From NCBI GenBank assembly GCA_019722365.1, contig JADFUC010001074.1, positions 744,001-808,000 of the forward strand: 64,000 bases of DNA. Direction: 5' to 3'. The notes under the pieces are model-generated. The model worked only from the letters and a program-made list of their open reading frames with translations, did no database searches and was not told the DNA's origin. Position numbers and translations under genes: made by a program. Source of the DNA: Lithospermum erythrorhizon. Lineage: Eukaryota; Streptophyta; Magnoliopsida; Boraginales; Boraginaceae. Positions 23,266 to 35,274 of this stretch are shown here, piece by piece (within the stretch, counting starts at the first letter, position 1; each line of letters starts with the position of its first letter).

Positions 23266-24067
23266 ATAATAATTCTACCAAAAGCGTATGAAGATATCTT
23301 TACGTAATGGTATCGACTCAATTGAATTCGAATATCGCGAAAGGTGGCACGTTATGTCTGGAAATCATGAAATGTAGCTTGCGTTAATGAGGATTGAAAG
23401 AAAAATATATATCAGTATCTGAGTGGGGATATCCCTGTTAGAGAGAGATCTGAAATATTACTTAATAATTTGATGTATCGACTAAATATATTAACTAATT
23501 GTTAAATGATATAGTATCGTGAATTATTTCTTAGTCGGTTAAGTTGGTATGATTTAAAAAGTATAATTTAAATTTTTTTTTTTTTAGATCTCAATATATA
23601 AAATTCATATTTGTAAGGAATTAAATAACTTGATGACAAAATAATAATAATAATAATAATAATTACCTTGTCATATGATTGCTCGGCTCGGTAAAATTAA
23701 ATGATCATATAATCATCAAATCGAGCTAAAAAAAATTAACTCGACCACGAATAGACTCATACAACTACAATTAACATAACATGTATTCAATGATTCATGA
23801 TAGTTGTCCTCATCCATATGGGTCCTCATTGCATGTGGCCCCAAAAGCCTGCTTTTGGTGGCATTATAGAATAGGGACCAAGATTCCAAAGCATGGATAC
23901 TATAAGAACACATGAAAGATTTTTTGTGTGAAATTACTATTTTAGCTCTCCATTTATAAATATAGTATTTAAAAAAGTTTTATTTAAAGACAAAAAAGTC
24001 ATTTTACAGTATTTTAATACTGTTTGGGTGTGCTTATAGTCCTCCTCAGTCCAAAGAGCATATAAAT

Positions 24068-24208
24068 AAAAGATTCATTATATGGGTTGTTGATCATTTG
24101 AATTAGGATTGAGTTGTCTAGTGAGTTACGGATAAGCTTCATGACCGGTATTAGCTTCATCGAAGGATTCCATTGATGAAGAATATCAACCCATATAATG
24201 AATCTTTT
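24068..24208. repeat. Perfect 22-bp inverted repeat forming a 141-bp foldback
   Basis: The 22 bases at 24068-24089 (aaaagattcattatatgggt plus tg) are the exact reverse complement of 24187-24208. The 97 bases between contain a shorter pairing (agcttcatcg against ttgatgaag at about 24153-24182). The structure could be a very small MITE or a foldback RNA precursor. No TSD is obvious beyond the AT-rich flanks. Confidence 0.75.
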
Positions 24209-26386
24209 ATATATGTTGTTTTTATTGTGTTATATTGGTTGATCTTGAATATTATAGATGTATATCTTATTTGAGCAATTTCCTGTTAATATAATATTTA
24301 ACAGTGATTGCATAATGTGTGATAGATTATAATAATTTTCGTGTCCTTTACAATGAGTAGTGCAATCATTTATATAAACGTAGGTTAAAAGTAAATATAG
24401 CACATGGGGAGCTTAGCATATAATAACAATATAATATCTATTTAATACATACCTTGATCGTAGGAGGGAGGGCACACACTACTAGAAATGCGGAGCGAAA
24501 GGCGCGTCTTGTCTCTCGAGCCGTCTATTTGTCGGTTGGAAGCAGGGATGGAGTCGGGAACACCAGGAAGCTCACTTTTATCTGTATCTTAATCGCTACC
24601 CGTCTCGTTCGGGCTCGAAGCCAAGCCGGGTATTTTTCGGGCTTGACAACTCCAGCCACCGTCTCCGTGATACCCGACTCCCAGGCAAATGCTCCCGTAT
24701 TGCAGGCTCGAGCCACCGTCTCCATGTTGCGGAGCTCGAACCCGTGCCAGTATTCGGCCGATGTGTTCCCCAGGCTCCAAGCCGTGCTTAGGCTCCCAGG
24801 CGTCTCCGTTTCCCAGAGCTCGATCCGTCTCCAAATAGAGCCAGAGCTACGCGTAGGCTGATACGTAAAATGTAATCAGGCTACTCTTGCATTTCCAATT
24901 GGAAGGCCGTCACGAAATTGAACTCGAATCAGGCCGTCACCGATCAGCCGCGCCTGCGTTTTTTAAGCGGCCGGTTAACTGCTGTGCGTAAAGCGGCGAG
25001 GCTGCGCCCTGAAACACGTCAAATCGCCAAAACAAATATCAAAAGATTCAATTCATCCAGCTACGTACAAACAAATATAAAAACATCAGATTCAAACATA
25101 TAAATATAGCAATTCATAGAAACGAAATACATATTAAACATCATATTCATATATAAAAGATCAAACATTCATTAGAAACATAAATATATTTTAAGCGGTT
25201 TATTCATATAAGCAATCAAACATTAATTTATATAAAGCATCCAAACATTCAACCTAAAATTAAAAAAAAACCAAATTACATTTGAAACTTGGCAAAAGTA
25301 TTTCCCTACAACAAAGTAACAAATATAAATTACAAAATATATTAACAAATATAAATTACATCTTGAAATAAAAATTGAGGATTCAAGTATTAATCATTAC
25401 CTCTTTAAAAGTGACCTACAAAATAAAATAAAATTTAATGTTAGAAGAAGCAATAAAATTATGGTAATAAGAAATTAATAACATAAAAAAGATGATATTA
25501 TGTGGTGGGTTTGGGAAAAAATAGTTGGAATGATGATAATGTGAAAAGATATATATAGGGGTAAAAGTTACGGAATCGCATGTTAAATAAAGGTCAATGC
25601 GTCTCACAAGTGGCTTTTTGAATTTCCCTCGATTTTGTAGGAGGCGGGAAATCACGAGAGTTGAAAACTGTCTAAAATCCGTCTCCATTTATTAAGTACC
25701 ACATCTCCCAAGAAGCCTTCTCCATTACGGAAAAAGAGTTCATACATTTATTTGAGAGCCGTCTAAAATCCGACTACATAGCGTCTACTTGAGAAAAAAA
25801 AAATCTGATTTACAAACCGGAAACTCCTGTCATAAGCCTGATATAGAAATAATCACGTATCACGGTTTTTGAGCAGCGTATGAAGAAGCAATAAATACAA
25901 AATACACCAACACACTGGAATTTATGCGTTTCAATATGAAGTTTAATACAAAGTTACCAAAATTACTATATGAAAAACTTGTAACTTAAAATATTTGATT
26001 GTGTCGTCTTCGAGGTTGTCTTCCTCGTCGTCGTCATGAGCGGCGTTCGGGATAGTCGGCTAAATGTCAGAACCATCTCACGTCCGGATACCGCGTCGTT
26101 CTCTCTTCAACAACAACAAAAGCGCCCGGTTCAACAAACGACAGCGTCATTGATTATGTCGATAAAGACGAGGGAGGAGGTTGTTGTTAACCCCCAACTG
26201 AAGAAGACTCTCTTACGATGTCTAAAGGCGGAGACATCCACGCATTTTGCATATGAATTGTCGGCCTTCGACTTCTCGCGTTGATTTCATTGCGACACAC
26301 AGCTGCCCTATGATCTCCTTTGCGTGATACATAACGGAGATAGTATACTTGTTGTGCACAGGATCTTCAGGATAAGCGGGTCATCT

Positions 26387-29025
26387 TTAGAGACTAACTT
26401 TTTGTGTTTGATTTGAACCATTCCATTCTTGGATGCACACTTGCATCCACTTACATGTCATCAAACCAAAACATTTGAAGAGGGCGGCGATTAATAAGCA
26501 ACTTTCAAGCCGATACGACAACTCCCAAATCTCCTCTAGACACCATAGTAGTCGACATGATAAATGCATGCTTGGTAGCATGAACCGCGGCCTGAAACAC
26601 ACCGCTATTGTAAAGTGCTTTTATTACCATGTACACTGATATCAAAATAGTACCCGTTGATGTAGTATCCGCTTTTTATATACCTTTTGATTTTACAGTG
26701 CGGGACTAATGAAAAAAGAATTCTCGGTGTCTAGGTATTGTCCATATTATTCATTACATACTTTTGGAAACCATTCGTGAAATTATTGAAGTAACGTCGC
26801 GTTACTGCATGCGTCACGTAAGCATCGGGATTCAACTCATCAAGCCAATCATGGTAGATCCTAAAACAAAACGTTGTACGTTTAGTTAAGTATTATATCA
26901 CATAAGAATTGATTAATTGAAATGCTAAATATACACTTACTGAAGAGTTTCATGTACTTCAGGCGTATTGCATAGAATATACACATGAGCAGTGTTGTAT
27001 AGTTCTTCCATCCAATATCTATGCTTCACTACAAACGTGCCACGTCCTGGGTAACGAAACAATGGCAAACGAGTTGGGTCATCCGTGGGTCGGGAGGCCA
27101 TCGTGCCTCCTTGAGGTGATTTAAAGTTGGTTTCAATCCACTCACCGAAATCAGTGAACAAAAGTTTCAAAACCTCTTTGACGAGTATGCCACCGCATAT
27201 TGACCCATGTCGATGCCTTTTGCCTTACCAATTTCTTGATACTAAATATCTACAAACATTTGCCTTAAGGTTAGTTAGATATGAGTAAATATGAAATAGT
27301 TTGAAAATACAATAAAGTGAAAAACTCGCGACTCGAGAATACGTCCGTCTATCTGCCGCGGGACCTCCGTTTAAAGCTTCATTATAGCAAATGTATCGGT
27401 AGGTGTTCCATTACGTCAAAAAGCGAGAAAGGTGGGAGCCATCTTCTCCATCTTACAAATTATCACAAACAATAATAAGCGAGGTACTCCACCGTTCCAC
27501 ATTTAGAGTTCTTTAGCGACATATCGCGAAAAGAAATAACGCTTTCATGATTGTTTTCGTATGGGATTGGGCGGAGATGACGGAGTGCTTCTGAGGAAGT
27601 AACCGTTGGACAATAACCATGAACATCATGACTTTTTAGTCGCTAAAGTTCACATTTCTTGCGCATCTTGCAATGTTTGAAGCGTATCCATCGAATTGGT
27701 AGCCAGAGCGGAGACGCCCCGTTTCTGAAATGCTACATTCTTGGCGGGTTCAAAGTATAAAATCGACTTTTTGGTTTATGTTTCCTCCGCATTATTTCCC
27801 GCATATGCAACTACGGTCTCCGAACAATGAATCTCGATGTCGAGCCTCGACCCGTTCATTATCTTTTCGTCTTCAGGGAACATCCATTCTGATTATGTAA
27901 TAAATTTTCACCATTGTTGTTCTTCTCGTGTGCATGTAAAGTCGATGTTGTGTCCCGATTTTTTGTGCGGCCAATAACTTCGACTCCCAAAATATACTTT
28001 TCTTACACCGATTTAGCGGTGAACATTATGCGGTGATGCATAGTGCGAATATTGACCTTTACCGAGAAGACATGGGGATCGGCCAGCGCGTACACTTGGA
28101 AATGCTCTCGGCTCCGTCGAGTCGTTCATACAGTGCGAGTGCGGATAAGTGTGTCCGCCCCAATAAAGGCATTTTTTGCATTCTAAAAGGATGTCCACCG
28201 GTAAAGAAAGGGCGGTGGCTTAATCGAGACAACAATGTTTTTCGACCTTCTGCTTGGTCAGAAATGCTCCGATGTTTTCCATCTGATAGGGCAAGGCAAC
28301 ACCCGTGTGTGCTCCGGCCCAACATTTCGTATCTGCGGGAAAATACATTGTCGTCAGCATCCAAAGCGACCCTCGTATTTGAAATTTTGTTAGATTCGTG
28401 CGCCGAAGGTCTCGATACCCGTATTCAGCGCTCCTTCAGCGCTTCGTCAATCAAAGGTCGGAGGAAAACATGAAATGCTCTACTCAGGGATTTTTTGGCC
28501 TAAACATAATTAGAGATAGAACATGCTGCTAAGTTTCAACATGCAGCGATCACGGTGGTAAAATTATATACCGCAGATGATCATTTTGGCCAAGAAGAAG
28601 AATATTTGGCCCAAACTTGCCAAACGGACTAAAACCATCGAGAACACAAACCGATCACGAACATTTCTAGAAACTCTGCTGAAAATCTTTGGATATGTTG
28701 CGTCGAGGTGCTTCCGCAGCGGCGCCGTCACCGGTGGTCGTCCATCGGGACTACGTGTCCGGCGATGCCATGTCATATCACATTTCATTTTCCTGTGACA
28801 TATATATAGCAGATTGAAGGCCAGCGGACCTAGTGGTAAGTATACGAAACCTTTAGCGCGTCGCGCTTCGTTTATCCACGTCCTTAGCAGGCTGCGTATC
28901 TGCCACATGGCGTAGCGCAGTCGGCGTTCGGTCTCTTTGTAAAACAACATGCAATTATTGACACAAGCATGTATTTTTACATTTGGGCAGAATAGAGGAC
29001 TCAACCAATCTTTTTGCCTCGCCAA
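26387..29025 (-). pseudogene. CACTA TNP2-type transposase remnant
   Basis: Read on the minus strand from 29025, a 153-codon open stretch carries Transposase_21 (TNP2) landmarks: KIHACVNNCMLFYKE, then LPLGPLAFNLLYICHRK, DMTWHRRTRSPDG and LDATYPKIFSRVSRNVR. At 28364-28059 the next TNP2 segment follows, with GRKTLL and HRPFFTGGHPFRMQK. At 27170-26937 is the linker with HRYWMEELYNTAHVYILCNT before the DUF4218-type region. At 26602-26387 is a DUF4216-like end (LEEIWELSYRLE followed by ALFKC). Stops and frame shifts separate the pieces, so no intact transposase is encoded. Such enzymes excise and integrate CACTA elements at their terminal repeats. Domain names are recalled family knowledge; identities were judged by eye. 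Confidence 0.8.
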
Positions 29026-29929
29026 AAATCATCGGTATGTTCTCCCCATTATTCGGCGTCTGTGTGACGATTATGGAAGCCAGCGCGAAAACATTCTGCG
29101 ACATTTGCGACTACGACTTACCGGACTAACCCGGTTGCGTAGTAATAGATAACTGTAAATTCGGTACAAGCAATCCCATACTTAATTTGGTTCTGACCTT
29201 AATAGTCGTAGTATGCTTTTGCTCCCTCCATTTGGTTGTTCTCGACTCAGGAGGTAAGGCGTCCACAGGCTGAAGCGTCGTCTCGCGATGCGTAAGTTCA
29301 AACCATCTTCGACCATATCGTATCTTGATTCTCCACGAGAAACCCATTAGCGTTGCGCGTTACGTAACCGCCGTCGCAAACAACGATACCGGGGAGAATG
29401 TCGAGACAAAATTACATGGCCAGTAGACATGTGGAATATCCACTCGACAAAACCGTTACTAATCAAATGCTGGCTTTCAACTTCACTTTCATCCAACAAA
29501 TTTCTATTTTTTGACACCTCCCGAACACGGACATCTTATCCAGCGATATCATTGGCCAAGAAAGAATGATTTTTAGCGACATCCATAAATTCCAACTCGC
29601 CTCCTTATATTCATAAATCGAGCCTTTATTATACACCCGATACTTGATTAATATACATCAAAAACGATTTTGAGCCGTTGTAACTAAATGTATTGAAATT
29701 AAATTGGTTTTACTAAATATTATTAAGGAAACAATTAGTGTAATGGCGTACCTTAATCCAATAACTAGTGATTGATGAAATATACATTTAACTTGATTAG
29801 TGAAATCTTGATTTGAGATTTGTGGATAGGTATTTTTTTGATAAAGATTTGGTGGAGGATGGGTTTTGGGTTAGGGGGTGTTTTTGATACTATTTTGTGG
29901 ATGATAGTGTTTCCTAATCACATTACTTG

Positions 29930-30900
29930 TTTTTAAAGGATTGTGCCCGAGCAATTGGTAGGACTCAGAGACGGGATGGGAGTCGGGTATTTAAATAATA
30001 TTGAAGCTATTATCTTGGCATCTGAGGCGGGATAAATTAAGGTATTTAAATAATGTTTAAATATTGTACCTAATACAAAAAGGAGGCGGGATAGAGTCGG
30101 GGTATTTAAATAATGTTTAAATATTATACTGACCCCGTCTACATCCCGTCATAACTAAATATGAAAGCGGTATGGAGCCGATTAAAGGAGGCGGGGATAG
30201 AGGCAGGGCCAGTACTGTCCGACTCGTTTATTGATATTTAATGTGGTTTTACAATTTCGATTCCGCGATATTATATTTCAAAATTATATTAGTGGAGATA
30301 TGATATTTGGCAAATAATATTGAATTAGTGAATATGTACATTCAATGTGATATGTTCGTTTTCCGGCGTATCCGCAGAGGTAAAAGCATAGGAGTTTGCG
30401 ACCTACCGTCTATATTAGCGTGTGATGGGTCATTGAAGTGAAGAACAAGGATCTTATAGTACACATCATGCTTGCATGTAATCTAATCGTAGTATATGTG
30501 ATTATGATTATTATTCTGACATAATATACGTCGATATATAACATGTTATTAAGTTATGATTGGAGTTTAAGAATTAATGATATAACATATTATTATGATT
30601 GTGTTCTGATATAAATTAATGATTTTTTGTTAAATAAATACAAGTACCGTATGTGAATGGGGGTTCCTGATACTTTAAAGAATGTGAAAGTGCACTTTTA
30701 AATATATCTTATCTCCCAGGCCGTCTCCGTTCTTCCGCCCGTCCTCACGTTTCCGTCTCAATGGAGTAGAATTTTTCATAACCACGTCTCCGTCACTGTC
30801 TCCATTCGTCTCCGTGGATAATTTTTTCATACGCGAGTCCTGCGGCTGACTCCCATCACCGTCTCCGGTTCTTGAACTTTTAACGAGAAAAACCCGGACT
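29930..30900. repeat. Internal blocks of CACTA sub-terminal-like repeats
   Basis: At 29940-30230 and 30715-30880 the motifs gggatagagtcggggtattt, ggaggcggga, ccgtctccgtt and gactcc recur in the style of the two element ends. A segment of about 25 bases, ggtatttaaataatgtttaa and onward, is repeated near 30039 and 30098. No internal CACTA terminus was found beside them. Confidence 0.5.
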
Positions 30901-31779
30901 GAGCAAATAAATAGTAGTTCCGACACAGAAAAAGAAACACGAAACATAACCAAAAGCGTAACCAAAACTGACATCTAAACATAACTTGATAAACTTAAAC
31001 AAGCACAACAAATAATTCAATAATGGCAAAATACATAACACAATACTAAAGTATATAACACAACCATTACTAATAAAGTACATAACACAAAATAAATTGA
31101 ATGTACATAAAATCATGATATCAATCTAATCTACTTGTATAAATGTCTTAGGCGGCTCATCTTGAGTTGGGGATATGGGGAAAATCGGTGATGGGGGCAT
31201 GTACAGGTCTCGAGCGATGCTCCAGGCGTGGGCGGGTGGAGTGTGCGCCTCAATATGGGCCAATCCGATCGCCGTAAAACTACCGTGTATAGATGTTGGC
31301 TCTTGATACGAGGTCACTTGGAAGCTGCCCTGGCGCTGGCAACCGCATGGCATGGCGGCCGGCCTAGCCAAATGGAAGCCTCCACGTTTTTCTACCTTGA
31401 CTTGACTCCTCCTTGTCCGAACTTTTACATTTCCAACTCCTCGGCCGAGGCTGTTTCTCTCACTGCTTCACCGCCTCTCTTTTCGTTTGCCTCACCGCTT
31501 GCGGCCGCTGAAGCTCCTCGGGCAACCTGCACCCGTGCGGAAGGTAGTGAATGCTTTATGCTTGAATCATCTACCGGCAAGCTTCATGCTGCCAGGCTTC
31601 GCGGCGCGGCCGCGCCGCCAGCCCGTCGCACGGAGCGGCGTCGTGAAAATCCCGCGAAATCCACCCGCCCGGTGAAACTTACCGCGGATCTTTATCACTC
31701 CCGTAGGCCTGAAGTGGAAGGCTACTGGCACATGCTTGTTCTGTATTTTGAACACACATTCATAATAAGGGCTCGATAT

Positions 31780-32110
31780 TGCAAAGCTAATAATTCAAAC
31801 AAACAAACTATAACAAACTAAACAAAAGCCCCATAACAATATATAAACTATAATAAGCTATAACAAACTACTTAGCGACTATTTACAACAAGTATAACAA
31901 TTTGTATAAACTATTCATCTATAACAACTATTCCATGAATATAACAACTATTCACAACTATATAAACTATAATAAAAACTATACAAACTATAACTTAAGC
32001 TATAATAAACTATTCCTGAGCTAACGCAACAACTATTCACAACTATATGACTATTGTGACTATAACAATTATTCACAACTATTCACAACCTGATAATCCA
32101 TGAAACAAAA
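31780..32110 (+). repeat. Low-complexity aactata/caacta repeats
   Basis: About 330 bases dominated by imperfect aacaaactata and ttcacaactat units. The composition matches the larger block at 33415-34540 inside the same CACTA element. Confidence 0.6.
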
Positions 32111-33414
32111 CATATAAAATGAACAAACTAATATACTTACAAATGCCATTGTCGAGCTTGGTCGTAAAACGCCCGTCTCCTCGAAATCATACATCCTTAT
32201 ACATTAAATGCCCATTGAGGATACCGGTGGTGAACCTATTTCGTCTTATTTCTCCTGAAATACAAATAAGGAATACTGATTATTAGAAATTCAACACAAA
32301 TAATTGAGTAAAATAAAACAAAAATTAAAAACAAATATTTATTTCTTACTCCAACCAACCGGTCGACGGTGACTTGCTCGAATGGATGTGAGCCGTCGGC
32401 CACTGGGCGCTTAGAGCTCACGTCGATTCGGCTACTTTGTCTCGCGATCCGGCCCATTGCTAAATCGGGCGATAAGCGGGAGATCACTAGCTCCCAATCG
32501 GACGCGGAGGTACCTGGTAACTTAATTTCTTTGCATAATCACTCAGAACAAATCCAGAGTACCTGAGAGAGTCTTTTCCTCTTCGTGGCCGTCGAAGTTT
32601 CTCCGTACAGCGGTCTCGCTCGAATATCGGTTGAGCCTGCTCATACGTCCCATTCTTTATCGTATATCTCTCCTGAAAAAACAAATAAAACAAAATCTAA
32701 TTAGTATAAATCGCTCGAAAATATTTTCAACTAACTTCTTATTTTTGCAAAAGACTTACTTGGAACGATCTCAGGATGTGGAGTCCACCAATCTCGATCG
32801 ATGCAATACGAGGGGCGAGGGGCGTCGAACCCCGCATCATCTGTCTGCGGAAGAACATTTCATCGAACGCCGCCCATATAAGTAAAAACCAAAAAGCGTC
32901 ATAAGTTATTCTACATAAATAAAAAAAATAACTATTTCAATTAATTTAGACAATTGTAAGGGACTTCTGAATTGTAAGCCAGATCACAATTCGACTTACG
33001 CCCATGGGGACAAATACCGAGTGAATGATTAAATCTCGCAAATACAGTAGGCGTCTATTGGCGTCTTCGACGAGATGCGTCCATCCGATCCCGTCACTTT
33101 CATCATCGTCCCATCCAGCGTCACGAGACATGGCGGGGGCTACGTCGCCGCCCGTCCCGTGAGTCCGGCGGTAGAAAAGGCAGCGTATCTTGACTTCCGG
33201 GCTTAGGCATTAAAATTAAATCCGGCTTGATAACCGTACCGGCCCGTATCAAAGCGATGTAAATGCGGGGGGGCGGCTACTATCTGAGGGGCCAGGCGGA
33301 AGTGGAAAAATCGAACCACTCCTCGGCCTTTTTGTAAACTTTTACCTTTATGATTCTTCTCGCCCGCTACATTATTACCGCTGGCGTGCCGTCGTACAAT
33401 CAAATTAGAAATAT

Positions 33415-34540
33415 TAAAAATATTTTAACTATTCAAACAATATAATACGGCTAACGATTAACCGTATTCCGCGACAACTATTCCGCGAAAGTAAACACAA
33501 CTATTCCTGACATATATAAACTATTTACAACTAACAATTCCGACTATTCATAGAAATAACAATGAAAACTGACTTTCCTGACTAACAACTATGACTAACA
33601 AGACAGCCCCATTCACAATTTCACTTAACTTCATGCATTCACCCTAACAAGTTAACTATACCATTAACAATTTCACTAACTAATTTAAACCGTTTCACTA
33701 ACAATTTCATTAACTAATGTATTTAAACCATTAACAATTTAACTAATTTAACTAAGTTAAACCATTAACAATTTAACTATAGGGTTCGGCCATTAACTAA
33801 TTAACAATTTCATTAACAATTAAACCATACAAATTAACTAATTAACAATTTAACAATTAACGCTATACTATTGACCATTAACAATCCAACTATACTATTC
33901 AACCGTTAATAATTTAACTATACTAATCAAGCAAATTACTAACTATTCGACCAATTGACTATTCAAACCATTCAAAGCGACAACTAATGACTATTCAACA
34001 ATTCAACTATTATTATACAACTTCGCTATATTCAAAACATATTAAACTATATTCGCGATATTGACATAATATACGCTATTCAAATGGCTTGACTAATCAA
34101 CTATTCTTGATATTCAACTATATTCAACTATTGACAATATTCAACTATTCAATTATATTCAACTATTCAACGAGAATATAAACTATTCAACTATATTCCA
34201 GCATAATATAAACAATATTCAACTATTCAAACTATTCAACTTGATATTCAAATATTGATTATATTCAACTATTCCAACTATATTCAACGTAATATAAACT
34301 ATTCAAATAACAATTCAAGTATTGGCTTGACAACAATTCAACTATTCAAAACTATTCAACCGACAAATATTCAACTATTGAAAGCAGCGACTATTGAACT
34401 ATTAAACTCGAATATAACTAATCGAAAAAAATTAACTACTCGATACTATAACTACTCGAATATAACTATTTGTATTCAACTACTACGATTACCAATTTAT
34501 CAATTATTCAACTATTTGAAATATTAGAAATAAAAGCCAA
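33415..34540 (+). repeat. Degenerate satellite of attcaactatt units
   Basis: More than 1.1 kb made almost entirely of variants of (a)ttcaactatt and attaacaatttaac, with no fixed period. It grades from an aacaatttaacta form (33640-33900) into an attcaactattcaacta form (33950-34510). Open frames crossing it (for example 34255-34527) are Asn/Tyr-rich by-products of the repeat, not genes. Confidence 0.75.
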
Positions 34541-34744
34541 TTAAGTAATAATAAATAAAAATAATAAGCAAATTGAACATAGTAAAATTAAACATAATCA
34601 AATAATCGAAACATAATCGAATTAAACATAATCAAATAATCAGAAACATAATCAAATAATCAAAATAATAACAAAATTAAACATAATCAGAGAAATATTA
34701 CAAATAATAAACTAAAATTAAACATAATCAAATTACCTTAATCA

Positions 34745-34990
34745 ATTGTAAAGGAGGGTGATGGGGGGTTTGTGACTTTTGATTTTTTGGGGGGGGGTAG
34801 GGGGCCGCCGGAGGCTAGCTAGAGGGGGTTATGGCCGGTGGTGGTGGGGGAGGCGGCCGGGAACTATGAGAGGGAGGCGATTTGGCGGCCGACTTGCGGT
34901 GGTGGTGGGGTGGCGGGAAATCGTATGCAAATGGGGGAGGGGCGGTAGCCAGATCGATGAGGAATGGGGGAGGGTTGGATCGATTTTTTA
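34745..34990 (+). repeat. G-rich tract near the right end of the CACTA element
   Basis: Strongly G-rich plus strand with runs of five to nine G (for example at 34750-34812) and repeated ggtggtgggg and gaggcggccggg. It follows directly after the A-rich repeat block. It has G-quadruplex potential, judged by eye only. Confidence 0.6.
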
Positions 34991-35274
34991 GTATTTTAGG
35001 AATGGGCGGGATAGAGGCGAGATTCGACTTTAATTTATAATTATTTCTGAATGGAGACGGGGAAGAGTCGAGGCGTTTGGAGACGGTATGGAGTCGGGAG
35101 CTATTTTATTTTATTTTTTATATTTTTTTTTAATTTTTAATTTCCCGACTCTATCCGAGTCTCCAAAGCCGACTCCATATAAAGCCGGTTGAGTTTCGGA
35201 CCCAGTGAGACAGAGCTCCCAGAAGCTGGAATTTGGGTCGGGATTTCCGTCTCTTTGCCGGCGTATTAGTAGTG

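Larger units (their letters stand above)
21877..24476. other. AT-rich spacer with microsatellites
   Basis: No gene is seen over about 2.6 kb between the bHLH gene and the transposon block. It contains a (taa)n microsatellite at about 23206-23265, a short (aat)n run at about 23640-23662, one copy of a dispersed repeat (22230-22345) and a perfect inverted repeat (24068-24208), the last two listed separately. Confidence 0.55.
24477..35274 (-). mobile_element. CACTA (En/Spm) DNA transposon, degenerate
   Basis: The left end begins cactactagaaatgcggag and the right end, read in reverse, begins cactactaatacgccggca; both fit the CACTA terminus. Both sub-terminal regions (24480-24860 and 34990-35240) are packed with gtctcc, gactcc and their complements, as expected of CACTA sub-terminal repeats. 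Inside, on the minus strand, are remnants of a TNP2-type transposase (26387-29025). The flanking triplets (aca before 24477, gcc after 35274) do not match, so no 3-bp target duplication is visible. The region upstream of the transposase (29350-35000) is filled by low-complexity repeats and further sub-terminal-like blocks. Total length is about 10.8 kb. Confidence 0.8.

Noticed and set aside
24454..24861. 135-codon open frame at the start of the transposon block
   Set aside because: It lies over the CACTA terminus and its sub-terminal repeats. The Arg/Ser/Val-rich composition follows from the repeated gtctcc and gactcc motifs, and no family resemblance is seen.
31228..31821. 197-codon plus-strand frame inside the CACTA element
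   Set aside because: Long because the local sequence is GC-rich and poor in stops. It has no recognisable domain, lies opposite to the transposase strand, and its low-quality C-terminus runs into the aactata repeats.
34255..34527. 90-codon Asn/Ile/Tyr-rich frame
   Set aside because: A translation of the attcaactatt satellite, not a gene.
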